Assembly: GCA_034401135.1 (NCBI GenBank)
Contig: JAWZSP010000004.1
Span: 558,001-622,000, forward strand
Source: Volutella citrinella
Lineage: Eukaryota; Ascomycota; Sordariomycetes; Hypocreales; Nectriaceae
Direction of reading: 5' to 3'
Length of the DNA stretch: 64,000 nucleotides
The notes under the pieces were generated by a model that had not been told where the DNA came from, did not search any database, and saw nothing but the letters and a program-made list of their open reading frames with translations. A program made the translations under genes and the position numbers. Below are positions 11,521 to 22,490 of this stretch, in pieces. Position 1 is the first letter of the stretch. Each line of letters starts with the position of its first letter.

Positions 11521-13397
11521 CTAGATGATGGGGATATTGCGGACAAGGTAGCCGCGCCACTCGGGAAGGCTCCGCTGGTACTGCGTCTTGGACTTCCTCT
11601 GGAGGTCCTCGATGGCGCTGGCCCACTTGACCAGCTGGCCCTCAGCAAAGGCAGTCTGCATGATTGCCAGGCCAAAGGGCATGCCGGAGTCGGAGTGGAC
11701 ACCGGCAGGCACAGTGATCATGGGGTATCCGGCCTGGGCGGCGATCTGGGGAGCCTGGGCGATGTCGGGAGGGACGAGCAGGCCGTCGAGCTTCTTGCCC
11801 TGGAAGTTGAGGGCGTCGTCGATGCCCTTGCGGCACGAGGTCTGGCAGAACTCGAGGGCCTGGAAGTACGTCTCGTTCTGTTCGCCCTTGGTGGCGAGCG
11901 AGGCGAGGAAGCCATCCTGGCCCGAGGCGAAGGCGGGGTGGCCCTTGCCGTTCTCGTAGGGAAAGCCCCCCGACGAGCCGTCGTTGTCCTCGTTGAACTT
12001 GACAATATCCTCCAGCGAGCGAATGTTGGTGTTCTGGACCTCGGAGAGGTACGTCTTGATGTTGTTGTAGAAGTCAACCTTGACGTAGGTGTACTCGGAC
12101 TCGTTGGGGAAGCCCCGGGTGGTGCCCCAGTCCCAGTTCCAGCCGTTGTTGCTGACGAGGGTCTCGTAGTTTGTGATTTCAGTCTCATTGATAATCGTGG
12201 CACCAGCCGACCTGATGAGATCGAGGAGGCCATTGAGCTGGTTCAGCTGGTCCTCATCAGCGTAGACCCAGAAGCTCTTCCACGGGATGCCAAAGGTGGC
12301 ACCCTTGAGGGCCTTCCTGTCTGTTAGGAACTGGCTGTATCCGCCGTCTTGGGGTGTCTTGCCCTTCTGGGCCGAGGTGTAGTTGTCGCGCTTGTCGATG
12401 CCGTAGATGGCGTCAAGGACGAGGGTTGCATCCTTGACGGTCCGGGCAAAGGCGCCAACGGTATCTTGGTGCTCACACTCAGGGATGACACCGGCGCGGG
12501 AAGTCAGCCCAACAGTGGGCTTGATGCCAACCAGCGAGTTGCGCATGGCTGGGTTGATGACTGAGCATGTTTGTTAGATTCCGGGCTTGCATGGACGAAC
12601 CATTGGTCTTGAACTCACCACTGCCGTCGGTCTCGGTTCCAAGGGAGAAGGCGATTGTGTTGGCAGCAACGCCGACGCCACTGCCGGAGCTGCTACCGCC
12701 CGGGTTGACAGTCAGGTTGTAGGCGCTGCGGACCTGGCCACCCCGGGGAGAGTAGCCCTCCGAGTACAAGTTGGACCGCATGTCGGCCCACTCGCTGAGG
12801 CCGGCCTTGCCAAACAGGACGGCACCGGCATCGCGAAGCTTCTTGACGACGTGGGCGTCCCGGGGCACGATGTTGCCAAGAAGGGCCAAGCTGCCGGCGG
12901 TGGTCTCCATGTTGTCCTTGGTGGCGATGTTGTCTTTGACGGTGAAGGGGATGCCGTGGAGGGGGCCGCGGACCTTGCCCTGCCGGCGCTCAACATCGCG
13001 CTCGGCGGCGATGGCGAGGACGTCGGGGTTGAGCTGTAGGAGGGAGCTGTGGCGTGTTCGTTAGCCAATGTCGCTTTTTCGAAAAAGTCGATGGCACTCA
13101 CTTGATGTACTCTTGTGTCTGAAAGGTACGGACCATGTAGCATTGGGCGAGCTGGACGGCGGTGAGCTGGCCCGAGGTCATGGCCTCCTGCATCTCGTCG
13201 ATGGTGGCCTCGTGTAGCTTGAAGCCATTGCACTTCTTCATGGGGAACAGCTTGTCGGAGCCGGCATTCTCCTGCAGCGGCAGCAGGTTGCCGGGCGTGT
13301 AGTCGAAGGAGAAGGCAGCGCCCGGCTCTCCAGCGATGGCCTGGCCGAGAAACAGGCCGGCGGCGGCGAGCTGGGCCACGGAGGTGTGGACGAGCAT
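11521..13397 (-). CDS. Secreted amidase (amidase signature family)
   Basis: Amide hydrolase of the amidase-signature superfamily, predicted secreted. Exons on the minus strand: 13397-13102, 13046-12619, 12560-11521, giving 587 aa. Both introns have GTGAGT donors and CTAAC branch sites, and the joins restore conserved sequence. ATG 13397 is chosen because the upstream in-frame start at 13412 is GTG. Residues 1-22 form a signal peptide (MLVHTSVAQLAAAGLFLGQAIAG). The Ser-Ser-Lys triad is present: Lys136 in FTVKDN, the cis-Ser within GGSSSGS (217-219) and the nucleophile Ser241 in TETDGSVINP. The substrate is not deducible; fungal secreted members include enzymes acting on small amides. The plus-strand frame opposite it is a shadow. 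Confidence 0.93.
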
Positions 13398-14787
13398 GGC
13401 GTGGGACTGCACAGGTGCTGTAGAGATGCAGGCGATGGGGTTGGCGTGCAGATCAAGGTGAGACGGCGGCTGTCTTGGATAGAGCTATCCAGAGATCTAA
13501 GCTGCGCCAGCTGGAAGAGGGAAACAACGGCAGGAGATTGAGGGAGGAGGCTTCGGGAGAGGCTGCAGCAGGCAACCGGGGGACAGAAGGGGAAATGGGG
13601 CATGCGGCATGGCATTGGGCCAGCTCGATGCCGACGATGAGGATGATCGGCGACGCATGGCAACTGGCTCAATGTGCCCAGCGTCTTAGTGTCCGTCCTG
13701 CCCGAACGCGCAGTAATTACAGGGAGTGGACCAGGCGACAGCTTCTAGCTCCAGGGCGTGTGTCGAGTCAGGTGTGGATGCCTTGTGATTGACACCAGAG
13801 AAAAAAGGTACCTGGCGCCGCCGCTACAGCAGCCGTGTGGTACGGGCCGACTGCGCATAATTTCGATACTAACCGTAGCTGGGCAGTGGCGGCAGGAACA
13901 GCCCTTTGCTGCAGGAGGCGTCACTATGGCATGTTCCGTTCATAAGTGTTTGGTAATGGGAGCTAACACAGCACGGCTGGAGCTGCATCTGGTCGGATGG
14001 ATGAGGAAAGGCTTTCCTTGCCCCTTCAGTATTTATTATGTAGAATCGCCGTGCCGACATCAATCACCGTGCCCACACCAATCCCGAACCTGCCGAGCGA
14101 GCCCCGGCTCAGTGGACACGCTGATGATGCGTCAATGGGCCATGGCGGGAATTAATTCAACCTCACACAGAGGTGTTCGGACGCATCGTGTCGTTGCTCT
14201 GAGATCATAAATGAGCGAAGCAGCACATTGACCACCCATCGTCAGCCACAGCCCTTGCCTTAATGTGCCCAGCGACTCTCCAAATAACCTGTCAGCTGGC
14301 CCTCCCGGCGGAACATAAAAATATCCATTGCCATCAAATTACGTGCAGCGAAAGGCGCATTAGACGGGTTCAGGTGCCGGCAAAATGACGGATGTCTGCA
14401 ACTGAGCAACCACGAACAGTATAGGTTCAATGGACAAGGTTTTGTAGCGCGATCCTTAGCGCGAGGTCGTAGCCCTTGGCCCAGATTTATGCAGCCTCAC
14501 GGGGGTTCGTCGCAGTAAAGAGCTCAACACATGTTTCATTCCGCACTGACGACTAGGTACTCCGTAGCAAGTTTCTACTCCGTAGTGAGTTTTTTCAATC
14601 CGAGATGAGGTGAGGCTTGACATGCCCATTAAGATTAAGCTACCCTCGAATTAGTCACAAAACAACGCTAGCCTCGCGGTTGAGATGAAATCCTTTTGTC
14701 AGATACGCCACTTTAGTCATGCAGCTACTCAACGATACTACTCTATTCGCGTCTACATACTGCCACTAGCGTGCTACTTTTACTACC
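13398..14787. other. Intergenic region with paired TACTCCGTA motifs
   Basis: 1.39 kb between the amidase start and the 3' end of the rhodopsin-domain gene. No gene is supported. Two direct copies of TACTCCGTA lie at 14558-14566 and 14576-14584. The segment near 13400-13700 is the presumed amidase promoter. Confidence 0.5.
14558..14584. repeat. Two direct TACTCCGTA copies, 18 bp apart
   Basis: The nonamer TACTCCGTA occurs at 14558-14566 and again at 14576-14584. Related pieces (TCCGTA, TACGGAG) recur elsewhere in the window, for example 25755-25769 as an inverted pair and near 62055 and 63959. They may be footprints of a short dispersed element or a factor site. Confidence 0.4.
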
Positions 14788-16065
14788 TTACGTATTGTGC
14801 CGTGTCCCTCCACGCGGGCCTTCTGTGATCTGGAAATCCACCTTGACCAGGATGCCCTCTGCGCTATTCTCGCTCTGGTTGTCCTTGGATTGGTTGACCG
14901 TGCGGAAGTTGCCCTCGGCCGAGGTATCCCGGCTCGTCAAGACCGTATTGCCCTCGGGCCTCATGCTGAGGGACCGCAGAGCCGTGCCCCGGGACGTGTT
15001 TCCAGTCTTTCCGTATCTTGACATGCCGCTGCTGCCGAGGCTGGGGTCCTTGCGGAGGATGAACTGGTCGACCAAGGGCTTGATTCCCGGCACGGACAGG
15101 GCAACGAGCGTGGCTCCGACTTCAGCGGTTTCTACACCGAGCATGGGGTTGTAGGACCAGGACTGGTCGGGTTTCCACTGTCCTTCGATGACGAGAGCCA
15201 GGCGAGTAATTGAGATGGCGACAACCCTAGGGAGTAAGTTAGTTGAGATTCGTCGAGCTTCTTGCCTTTGGGATACGTACAAGACGCCGGGAAGCAGGAT
15301 GCACCCGAGCTGGATTTTGCGCCTGCGATCCATCTCCAGCACCTTAAGCATCACAATAGGGATGCCAAAGAGCAGGAAGTCACACAGCAGCGAGACAGAC
15401 GAGTTGACGCTGTAGACCAGACCCCACTGCAGACATGTGTATTTCTCGGCACCAGGCTGCCAGTCATAGGGCCAGAGGGCCGTCACCGGCTTGCAGTGGA
15501 AGACGAGCAGAAACAGCTGGGGCAGGTATCCAGCAATGAGGATGCCAAAGACGACACGGATGAGCAGGAGCATGCCTTGGTGGATCTTGCACAGCCGGTA
15601 GTATAGGGCCAGACCTGAAATCCGGCAAATGAGGAGCGCCGTGGTGTAGATGATGTGAGCGGTAAAGTCGAGAATCTCGGTCATCTCGACCGTCGGCAGG
15701 TCCATGACATATTGAATGTACTCATAGTGTCGTCCCGAGCCGAGCTGTATCAGATGGATGTTCAACGCAACGAACGGAATAAAGGCCAGCTGCAACACAC
15801 AGGAATGTTAGCCCGTTGTCGGACCTGAATGCACCCGCCAGAGTCATACCCATGAAAAGAGCGTCAGCCCGTCGTCGATTCCAAATCTTCGAATGATAAA
15901 GGCTCGCGAAAACAGCCTGCCCAGGACAACGACGCTCGTCAGGCACAGGAGGACGATGATGCCGGCAATGGCGGGGCCGTCTCTCGTCTCGTTGAGATAG
16001 TCGGCGCTGACGGTATCTGGGACGCGGCCGTCAATGATTGCCTGTGTTACCTTTGGATCAGCCAT
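14788..16065 (-). CDS. Seven-transmembrane rhodopsin-domain integral membrane protein (fungal, PTH11-like class)
   Basis: Membrane protein of the fungal rhodopsin-domain (Satt4/PTH11-related) family, 387 aa. Exons on the minus strand: 16065-15850, 15789-15281, 15226-14788; donors GTATGA and GTACGT, phases consistent. The start is the ATG at 16065 (MADPKVTQAIID). Seven hydrophobic segments can be traced, beginning with GIIVLLCLTSVVVLGRLFS (residues about 35-55) and ending near VETAEVGATLVALSVPGIKP, a family-typical last helix. The Cys-Leu-Gln-Trp block after helix 4 (KYTCLQWGLVYSVNSSVSL) is also characteristic. The cytoplasmic tail of about 100 residues is Ser/Thr/Arg-rich. There is no CFEM domain. 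Family members are thought to sense surface or chemical cues; the ligand is unknown. A perfect hairpin lies about 80 bp upstream of the start. Confidence 0.9.
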
Positions 16066-17618
16066 GGTGACAGCCTTCTCCTCCAGCCAGGCCAATCCAC
16101 AGTTCCACGGCCAAGCGGGCAGAAACAATCAGATAAAGCACGGTCGACACGGGAAACTTCCCCGTGTCGATGAATGGGGCTCGAAATCCTTTTCATACCA
16201 GTCATTGTCAATATCTGACAGACTAAACAGCGCGCGCTTGGACATGAAAAAGACTGGGCCAGCCGAGGATGCCAGCGACGATCCGCAATAGGGTCTGGAG
16301 AGTTTAGGCAAGGTCCACTAGCCCAGACCATTTCCAGGACCAGGAACCTGACTAACCAACTTGGAGATTGCTTCTTGTGGCTGAGGGGTTTGGGTCAGAA
16401 ACGTGAAAGCTGCAGGGGCATATGTGCTGTCCCAGCAGCGCGGAACGTGGTGCACATGTGTCTTGCATCCATGCCACGCCACGCTACACAGCGCTATTGA
16501 CGCTTTGAAACGGAAATACTTCGGGTCTCGCAGAAAATGCGGTCCAGCAGAGGACCAAGTGGAACTTATTCGTTCGTAAGCTGCCCGCGGAAAGGGGCCC
16601 GGCGACGCTCTGATGGGTCCAGCCGTCTTCATAGCGGCTTCTACTTGGCCTTGGTCGTTGTAATAGCTCGCAGACACGGATGCGTTCCGATCGGGTGCTG
16701 CATTGACTGTTCCCCGATCCGAACTAACTATTGAGGGAAATCTTTTTGACACGCAGCCAGGGGCTCATTCGGTGGATAACACGGCTGACGCAGTTTGAGG
16801 CTTGTCACTGAAATGATGTAGGGTGACTCTATAATAGTACCTACCAGGCCGCCGGCCAAAAGAAGAACCGTTCTCGGCTGGCAACGGCTTCAGCGCCTTG
16901 GACTACTCATTTGATCGCCGGACTGGGCGCCAGCTCCACTCTACACCATCTGTTGGGCGAGAAATGGAGATGAGCTCTCAACACTAATTCAGCATCAGAT
17001 GGATCTCTTCGTTCAGCGGCTTGCTACGGCATGGCATAGCAGAAAAAAGGGAAACAGTCTCCCAAATGTTGTTCAGGCCGAACCTTGGCCTTATATTTAT
17101 GACGCCTTCGCCTCGTCAAGCGGACGAGGGTAGCCCCTGGATCGACAGCTACCCTTCACATGAGTCAAATAATCCACGAATACTCTAACCCTGGCTGGTG
17201 GAACCCTGGCCCTCCCAGTGGGTCGCTCAATGGCTGAGGTGCCCCCATCGCTCCTTTCTCCCTCTGGAGTTAGCCGCCTAATAGAGTTTACAGGGCCCTC
17301 CTCGAGCTTCGCCCTCACAGGAGTCTGTGGGACAATGTCAAAATCCAATGCCTTGCTCGTATTAGCCAGGGGTCGGTTAGTCTGTGGCTACCTTAATTTT
17401 GGGTCCTTTTCATCATAGGCTTTCCAGGGTGTGTTCATTACGTGTTGATGTGCTCATTATGTTGAAACGGCTAATGTAGTGCTCGTGGGAGTCGTCGTTC
17501 TCCAACTACAGTGACTGATGCTACTGGCGCCAATTAACCTCATTCGTATTATAGTAACTTGGATACATCAAAACGAGATTGATATCTCAGCCCGCATTAC
17601 GCAAATAGCCGAGCCGCT
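16066..17618. other. Intergenic region
   Basis: 1.55 kb. It holds the promoter of the rhodopsin-domain gene with the hairpin at 16144-16170. ORFs at 16318-16752 and 17097-17348 (both minus) lack family features; the first starts with GTG. No gene is called. Confidence 0.45.
16144..16170. repeat. Perfect 10-bp inverted repeat (hairpin)
   Basis: TCGACACGGG at 16144-16153 and its exact reverse complement at 16161-16170, with a 7-nt loop. It lies 79-105 bp upstream of the rhodopsin-domain start codon, so it is in its promoter or 5' leader. It could be a dimeric factor site or an RNA hairpin. Confidence 0.6.
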
Positions 17619-17885
17619 TTAGTATTTAGGATAGTACGTCCGCACTTCGACCACCCCTTCACCATCCTCCACGCTGCTCACGAGATCGCCTATATGGAAG
17701 AAATTCATGTCCAATGCCATTGCCCCAACGGCTCGATCCCTCGAGTTGCATTTAGAACCGGCACAGACAAAGCTGCCGAGAGTATTGACATGGCAGCATT
17801 TGTTACCCTCATCTTCCGGTAGGGGAAGAGTGCAACGCCAATACATGTGGTTTCTGCTGAAGTTGGCGATGGCCTTAAAGCACAT
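17619..17885 (-). CDS. Small Cys-rich protein; paralog of 10539-10817
   Basis: An 88-aa ORF from an ATG at 17885. Function unknown. It has six Cys: Cys2, Cys18 in WRC, a CC pair, then CAGSKC (C-x4-C). After these comes a segment with MALDMNFFHIGDL and a C-terminal TYYPKY. The order W-x-C, C-x4-C, ALD, I-G-[DE]-L and tyrosine tail matches the ORF at 10539-10817, also on the minus strand. No signal peptide is evident, so the Cys probably bind metal rather than form secreted disulfides. A small fungal family is likely. Confidence 0.55.
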   Translation of the reverse strand: MCFKAIANFSRNHMYWRCTLPLPEDEGNKCCHVNTLGSFVCAGSKCNSRDRAVGAMALDMNFFHIGDLVSSVEDGEGVVEVRTYYPKY

Positions 17886-19325
17886 AATGACTTGTTGGTT
17901 ATGAAAAACTTAAAAGGGTTGGATGTTGTTTGCGGTTTGTTGACTTGATTTCCTCGTGGCTGGGTTCTGATGTTTGACGAGCCCTATCATTTTATAAACG
18001 GCTGGTTTGTGTGAATTGGCAAATCGCAGAAAGCTTGGCCTTCAGTCATTGCGCTGTTATCTTACATTCTAGAATGAATTACAGCCAATCGACCAGAAAT
18101 GATAATGAGCACAGCCACTCACAGATTATATCCTTACCATCGCCGGACCAAGGAATAAGCGTGACCTCAGAAGCTAGTGGCCACTGTAAAACCCCGCGAG
18201 TCTCCCTCGGGCCATTGTTCACAACTTTAAAAAGTGTGGTTAGACAGTCATTGGCTCTCGCCAGCCACTTGTGCTGGGTCTCGTGTCTTTCCCCTCGTGT
18301 TCGACCGAAGACATGGATGGCATCTGGCCCAAACCCCAGAACTCGGAACAAGCCGAGCCGTTTTAGGTATGCCAAGGCCTGACAAGGAGAACCTGACGCA
18401 GATGACCAGGGTGGAAATCCACCAGGGGCAGGCGGAACAGATTTGACATTTCTCCGCGGCTGTCTGCTCCGCTTTGTGTGGTCCTTGTTTATTTCCGGAC
18501 CCCCTCACCGCCGCAATGTCACATAGTTGACGCCTTGGCGCACCAAATTCTGGGAGCGGAAGTGCGGCAATAAATGCCTGTTATCCAGATAATCAGCCTG
18601 CAATGCGACTGAAATCGGAGCATTCCCTTACGAGAAGCCCCCCGCGGCTACGAAGGGACCCGCTGTGCTCTCGTTGACCCTATCGCAAATGGGGAAAGTA
18701 ATGGAGGGAAGCTTCCGCGTCTGAATTGGCAAATATAGCGAGACTTGACAACTCATAGCCTATTCTGGCTTGGTGGCTTTCACGTGTCGGACAGAAAAAA
18801 GTAAATACATTTGCAATGAGCAGTTCCTGAAGAATAAGGACGTGATCGTTCAAGCCATAGGGTGGCACAGGGCGGCACGGAAAGTTGACATCGTATATAT
18901 AGTAGCACATTCGGCAAGCATCCGAACGTCTTTAAGCTCTCCTGACAGCTGAAAACTATCCTTCATGAGTTGGTTTTGATTGGCCTCATCCGCCTATTCC
19001 AGCCCCTGTGGTTCGATGGCCCGCACTAGCGGACGGCGACATGGGCAAGGATTCCGTCTTGTTGAGCCTATTGGTCAACCAGGGGCAGTTAATTACGGAC
19101 AAGGCAAGGCAAGACGCAACAATATTTTCCGGTGTCTATGGAGTAAGCTCGAGCTTATATCGGATGTCATGCCTGAAAGGAAGCTAGTTCGGAGACTCAG
19201 TGTCGGGATCACTGGCCTATATAACAAAGAGGGGACCCTGATTGAAATCCATTATGAGTCCAACACGAAGAGGCTAGCAAGCAAATATCCCGCTAGAACC
19301 TGTTTCCAACCTTCAACACCTCAAC
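17886..19325. other. Intergenic region upstream of pectin lyase
   Basis: 1.44 kb without a supportable gene. ORFs such as 18011-18382 and 18980-19453 have no family features; the latter overlaps the pectin lyase start in another frame. A TATA box for the lyase lies at 19218-19224. Confidence 0.5.
19218..19224 (+). promoter_or_regulatory. TATA box (TATATAA) of pectin lyase
   Basis: TATATAA lies 102 bp upstream of the pectin lyase ATG, a usual distance for inducible fungal hydrolase genes. A second TATATA occurs farther up near 18893. Confidence 0.5.
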
Positions 19326-20730
19326 ATGAAGTTCCTCAGCGCCCTGTTCTTCGCCGCGGTCGTGCAGGCCCAGCACAAGGGCAAGCCCTTCGGCATGGCT
19401 GCCGGCACGACCGGTGGTGGCAGCGCCCAGCCCATCTACCCCAAGGACCTTAACCAGTGGGCCAATCCCTGCCGGAAGTGGATAGCGGCCCCGTAACTGA
19501 CATGCGTCGCAGCCTGAAGTCGCTCCTGGAGGACAACCAGGCCCGGGTCATCATGATCGACAAGACGTTTGACTTCCTCCAGACGGAGGGACAGACGACG
19601 AGCAAGTGCTGCAATGACCCCAGGCACGTAAAGTGCTCCGACGGCTCTTCCAGGGGCCAGCTCTGGATCCAGGACACGTGCGACTCGGGCAAGCTGGAGT
19701 CGTGCACTTACTGGACGGCCCCGAAGAACCCCATCAAGGTCAAGAGCAACAAGGTAAAGTTGTGTGCTTCCCTCGGTGGTGGAATCGTCACTGATGCCTC
19801 TAGTCACTCGTCGGTGTTGGAAACAAGGGTGTCATCCGCGGCAAGGGTCTCCATCTCTCTGGCAGCTCGAGCAACATCATCATCCAGAACATCCACTTCA
19901 CTGTGAGTAGCAAATCCTGAAGAGACCTCCACAAAAGCAGCAAATACCTGCAAAGTATTCTTCCTGACACGCCCAAGGACCTCAACCCTAAATATGTCTG
20001 GGGCGGCGACGCCATCACCCTCGATGGCTGCGACAAGATCTGGATCGACCACAACAAGTTCTCCCTCGTCGGCCGACAGTTCATCGTATCCGGCTGGGGC
20101 CCTGCTGGCCACGTCACCATCTCGGACAACGAGTTTGACGGCCGGACCCCCCACTCGTGCAACAACCAGCACTACTGGACGCTGCTGCTTATCGGCTCCA
20201 AGGACTGGTACACCTTTTCTGGCAACTACGTCCACGACGTCTCTGGTCGCGCACCGCACATCGGAACCACGGAGAACAACTCCAAGGTCATTGCGCACAT
20301 GGTCAACAACTACTTTGAGGTTCGTTCCGTTTTTGTCGTCCCACTCTATGGCAAGCAGGGGAAAGCTAATCAGTCACAGAATATCGACGGACACGCGTTT
20401 GATATTACCGGCGGCAAGACCAACACCTGGGCGCTCCTGGAAGGAAACTTCTTCCAGAACGTAAAGACTCCCATCACGTCGGGCAGCACCGACAGCGGCG
20501 CCCGCATCTACTACATTGCCACTGTCCAGGATGCGCAGAACATGCAGAGCAAGCTTGGGTACATCGGAGAGTGGAACCGTGCCGCCAGCTCGGGGTCGAT
20601 CGCAAAGTATGTCCACAGCGAGGTGCTCGACACGTTTGCGGCCTACAAGAGCCAAATCACCTGGAACCACTGGAAGGTGGAGAACGTGCCGGCCAACGTC
20701 AAGAAGAATGCTGGCGTTGGGAAGATTTGA
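19326..20730 (+). CDS. Secreted pectin lyase, polysaccharide lyase family 1
   Basis: Cleaves methylated pectin by beta-elimination outside the cell. Five exons: 19326-19456, 19513-19753, 19804-19902, 19978-20319, 20380-20730, giving 387 aa. Signal peptide MKFLSALFFAAVVQA, residues 1-15. PL1 signatures follow: KGVIRGKGLHLSGSSNNIIIQNIHF, WGGDAITLDGCDKIWIDH (residues 165-182) and the segment VHDVSGRAP with the likely catalytic Arg248. The pectate-lyase calcium-site layout is not evident, favouring pectin over pectate lyase. The first intron is odd: donor GTGGGC is weak and its retention gives a stop after 56 codons; splicing restores the expected KDLNHLKSLL. The last intron is 60 bp, in frame and stop-free, so retention would insert 20 residues. 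Confidence 0.88.
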
Positions 20731-21416
20731 GGGTCTACTGTTGGGTCTTGACATTTGATTCATGTATATAGCTTTAGTACTTTTAGTTGGTGGCCTATGG
20801 CGACTGGGCGATCCAGTATATATGGTCGATACATCTTTCAACTGCCACGTGGTGCCGTGGGTGCTGCGCTATATGCTGCGTTGTCAACTATTATTCACGC
20901 CAGTGATGGGATGTCGACGATTTGGCCGCCGAGACCGGCTTGTGGGGCCGAGACTCACGGCGGAGGCTCCCCGAGGGCCCGAGACCCTCGGGGTACTCGC
21001 AGACTCTACCTATTTCTCAGTCTAAAAATTGCCGAATCATCATGTCGTTTCGATATAGGAAGAAGCAAGAGGTGAGTTTCTGGTTCATCTTTCAGACTTG
21101 GGCTCACGGTACGCAGTCGGGCGACTAGTTTCGCTCGCATCGTGGCTTCATTTACAGATCGACCTCGGGTTGAGGTTAACGACTCGCCAGTGGACCTCGC
21201 GGGGACCGACAGCTCTCCACCACGAAAATGCTAACGCCTTATCTCCTTCAGTCCCGGAGCCATCCATCTTAACTCCGGGCTTGTCGTATCATTTAAAAGT
21301 GCCTCCTCAGACCAGCCTCTGGTTTTGCCCAAGTTTATGTCTATTTAACTAGAGCATCACATTTCTCGTCAGCCTCGCCATATTCGCCTCATAGCTATCC
21401 CGTACCACCACTCGAG
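20731..21416. other. Intergenic region with inverted repeat upstream of alcohol dehydrogenase
   Basis: 686 bp between the pectin lyase stop and the dehydrogenase ATG. It contains a perfect 9-bp inverted repeat at 20969-20993. The last 150 bp are pyrimidine-rich leader. No gene is supported. Confidence 0.5.
20969..20993. repeat. Inverted repeat CCCCGAGGG-N7-CCCTCGGGG
   Basis: Perfect 9-bp arms at 20969-20977 and 20985-20993 around a 7-nt spacer, about 425 bp upstream of the alcohol dehydrogenase start. The arms are C/G-rich palindromic halves, as expected for a dimeric regulator such as a zinc cluster protein. Confidence 0.6.
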
Positions 21417-22490
21417 ATGGAACCCACCCGCTTCGAAGGATGGGTCGCCCACGACACCTCGTCTGCCGATGGCGGCATGAAGTGGGAGGAGTACGAACCG
21501 AAGCAGTTCGAAGACAGTGACGTCGAGATCAAGATCTCCCACTGCGGCGTCTGCGGCAGCGACCTATCCCACCTCAAGTCCAGCTGGCGGCCGGCCCTCT
21601 ACCCCATGGTGGTGGGCCACGAGATTGTCGGCCGCGTCGTCCGCGTGGGCGCCGCAGTGCGCGACGTCAAGCTGGGCGATCGCGTCGGCATCGGGGCGCA
21701 GTGCAAGAGCTGCCTTCGCGACGACTGCTCCCGCTGCAGCAACGGCATGGAGCAGCACTGCGCAAACGACTTTGTCACCACGTACGACTCAAAGTTCAAG
21801 GACGGCACCAAGTCCTACGGCGGGTACGCAAAGTACTGGCGCGGCCCGGCTGCCTTTGCCTTTCGCATCCCCGATGCGCTGCCGTCCGAGGTGGCGGCTC
21901 CGATGCTGTGCGGTGGCCTGACTGTCTACTCACCGCTGGTCGACAACGGCGCCGGTCCTGGGAAGCGGGTGGGTGTGGTGGGCGTGGGCGGACTCGGCCA
22001 CTTTGCCGTGACGTTTGCAAAGGCCCTGGGCTGCGACAAGGTCGTCGCCATTTCTCGTTCGTCGAGCAAGAAGGCTGATGCCCTAGCTATGGGCGCCGAC
22101 GAATACATCGCGACCGCGGAGGAGCCGGACTGGCATGTCAAGCACGCCGACTCGCTGGACCTGATCATCTCGACGATATCGGGCAACGGATTCACTCTTG
22201 AAAAGTACCTGGCACTCCTGGACGTCAAGGGCACTCTCATTCAAGTTGGGGCCCCCGAGGATCCCATCCCGGCCATGAATGCCTTTACTCTGCTCAAGAA
22301 GGACCTCAAGATTGGAGGCAGTCTCATCGGCTCCCGCAAGGCGGCTAGGGATATGTTGGAATGGGCGGCTACTTCAAACTTCAAGAGCTGGGTCGAAGTG
22401 AGGCCAATGTCGGAAGCAAATGAGGTTGTAAAGGAGATGGCCACAAAGGGGGCCAGATACCGATTTGTATTGAAGAATGATGAAGAGTAA
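21417..22490 (+). CDS. Zinc-dependent, probably NADP-linked alcohol dehydrogenase (ADH6/cinnamyl type)
   Basis: Medium-chain dehydrogenase reducing aldehydes to alcohols in the cytosol. Intronless, 357 aa. Catalytic zinc ligands are visible: Cys46 in CGVCGSD, His68-Glu69 in VVGHEIVG and Cys165 in PMLCGGLTVYSPL. A structural-zinc Cys cluster lies at 96-115. The Rossmann motif GVGGLGHFAV starts at 189, followed by ISRSSSKKADA, where the Ser-rich turn favours NADP(H). The order and spacing match yeast Adh6 and plant cinnamyl alcohol dehydrogenase. Native substrates could be aromatic or furan aldehydes; this is inferred from the family. It is preceded by an inverted repeat that may bind a regulator. 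Confidence 0.94.
   Translation: MEPTRFEGWVAHDTSSADGGMKWEEYEPKQFEDSDVEIKISHCGVCGSDLSHLKSSWRPALYPMVVGHEIVGRVVRVGAAVRDVKLGDRVGIGAQCKSCLRDDCSRCSNGMEQHCANDFVTTYDSKFKDGTKSYGGYAKYWRGPAAFAFRIPDALPSEVAAPMLCGGLTVYSPLVDNGAGPGKRVGVVGVGGLGHFAVTFAKALGCDKVVAISRSSSKKADALAMGADEYIATAEEPDWHVKHADSLDLIISTISGNGFTLEKYLALLDVKGTLIQVGAPEDPIPAMNAFTLLKKDLKIGGSLIGSRKAARDMLEWAATSNFKSWVEVRPMSEANEVVKEMATKGARYRFVLKNDEE

Noticed and set aside
11449..12327. 292-codon plus-strand ORF opposite the amidase
   Set aside because: Shadow of the amidase exon; low complexity and no family features.
16318..16752. 144-codon minus-strand ORF
   Set aside because: Starts with GTG, Pro/Ser-rich, no recognisable feature or splice support.
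17097..17348. 83-codon minus-strand ORF
   Set aside because: Has an ATG but no family resemblance or neighbouring exon; could be an old element fragment, but unsupported.
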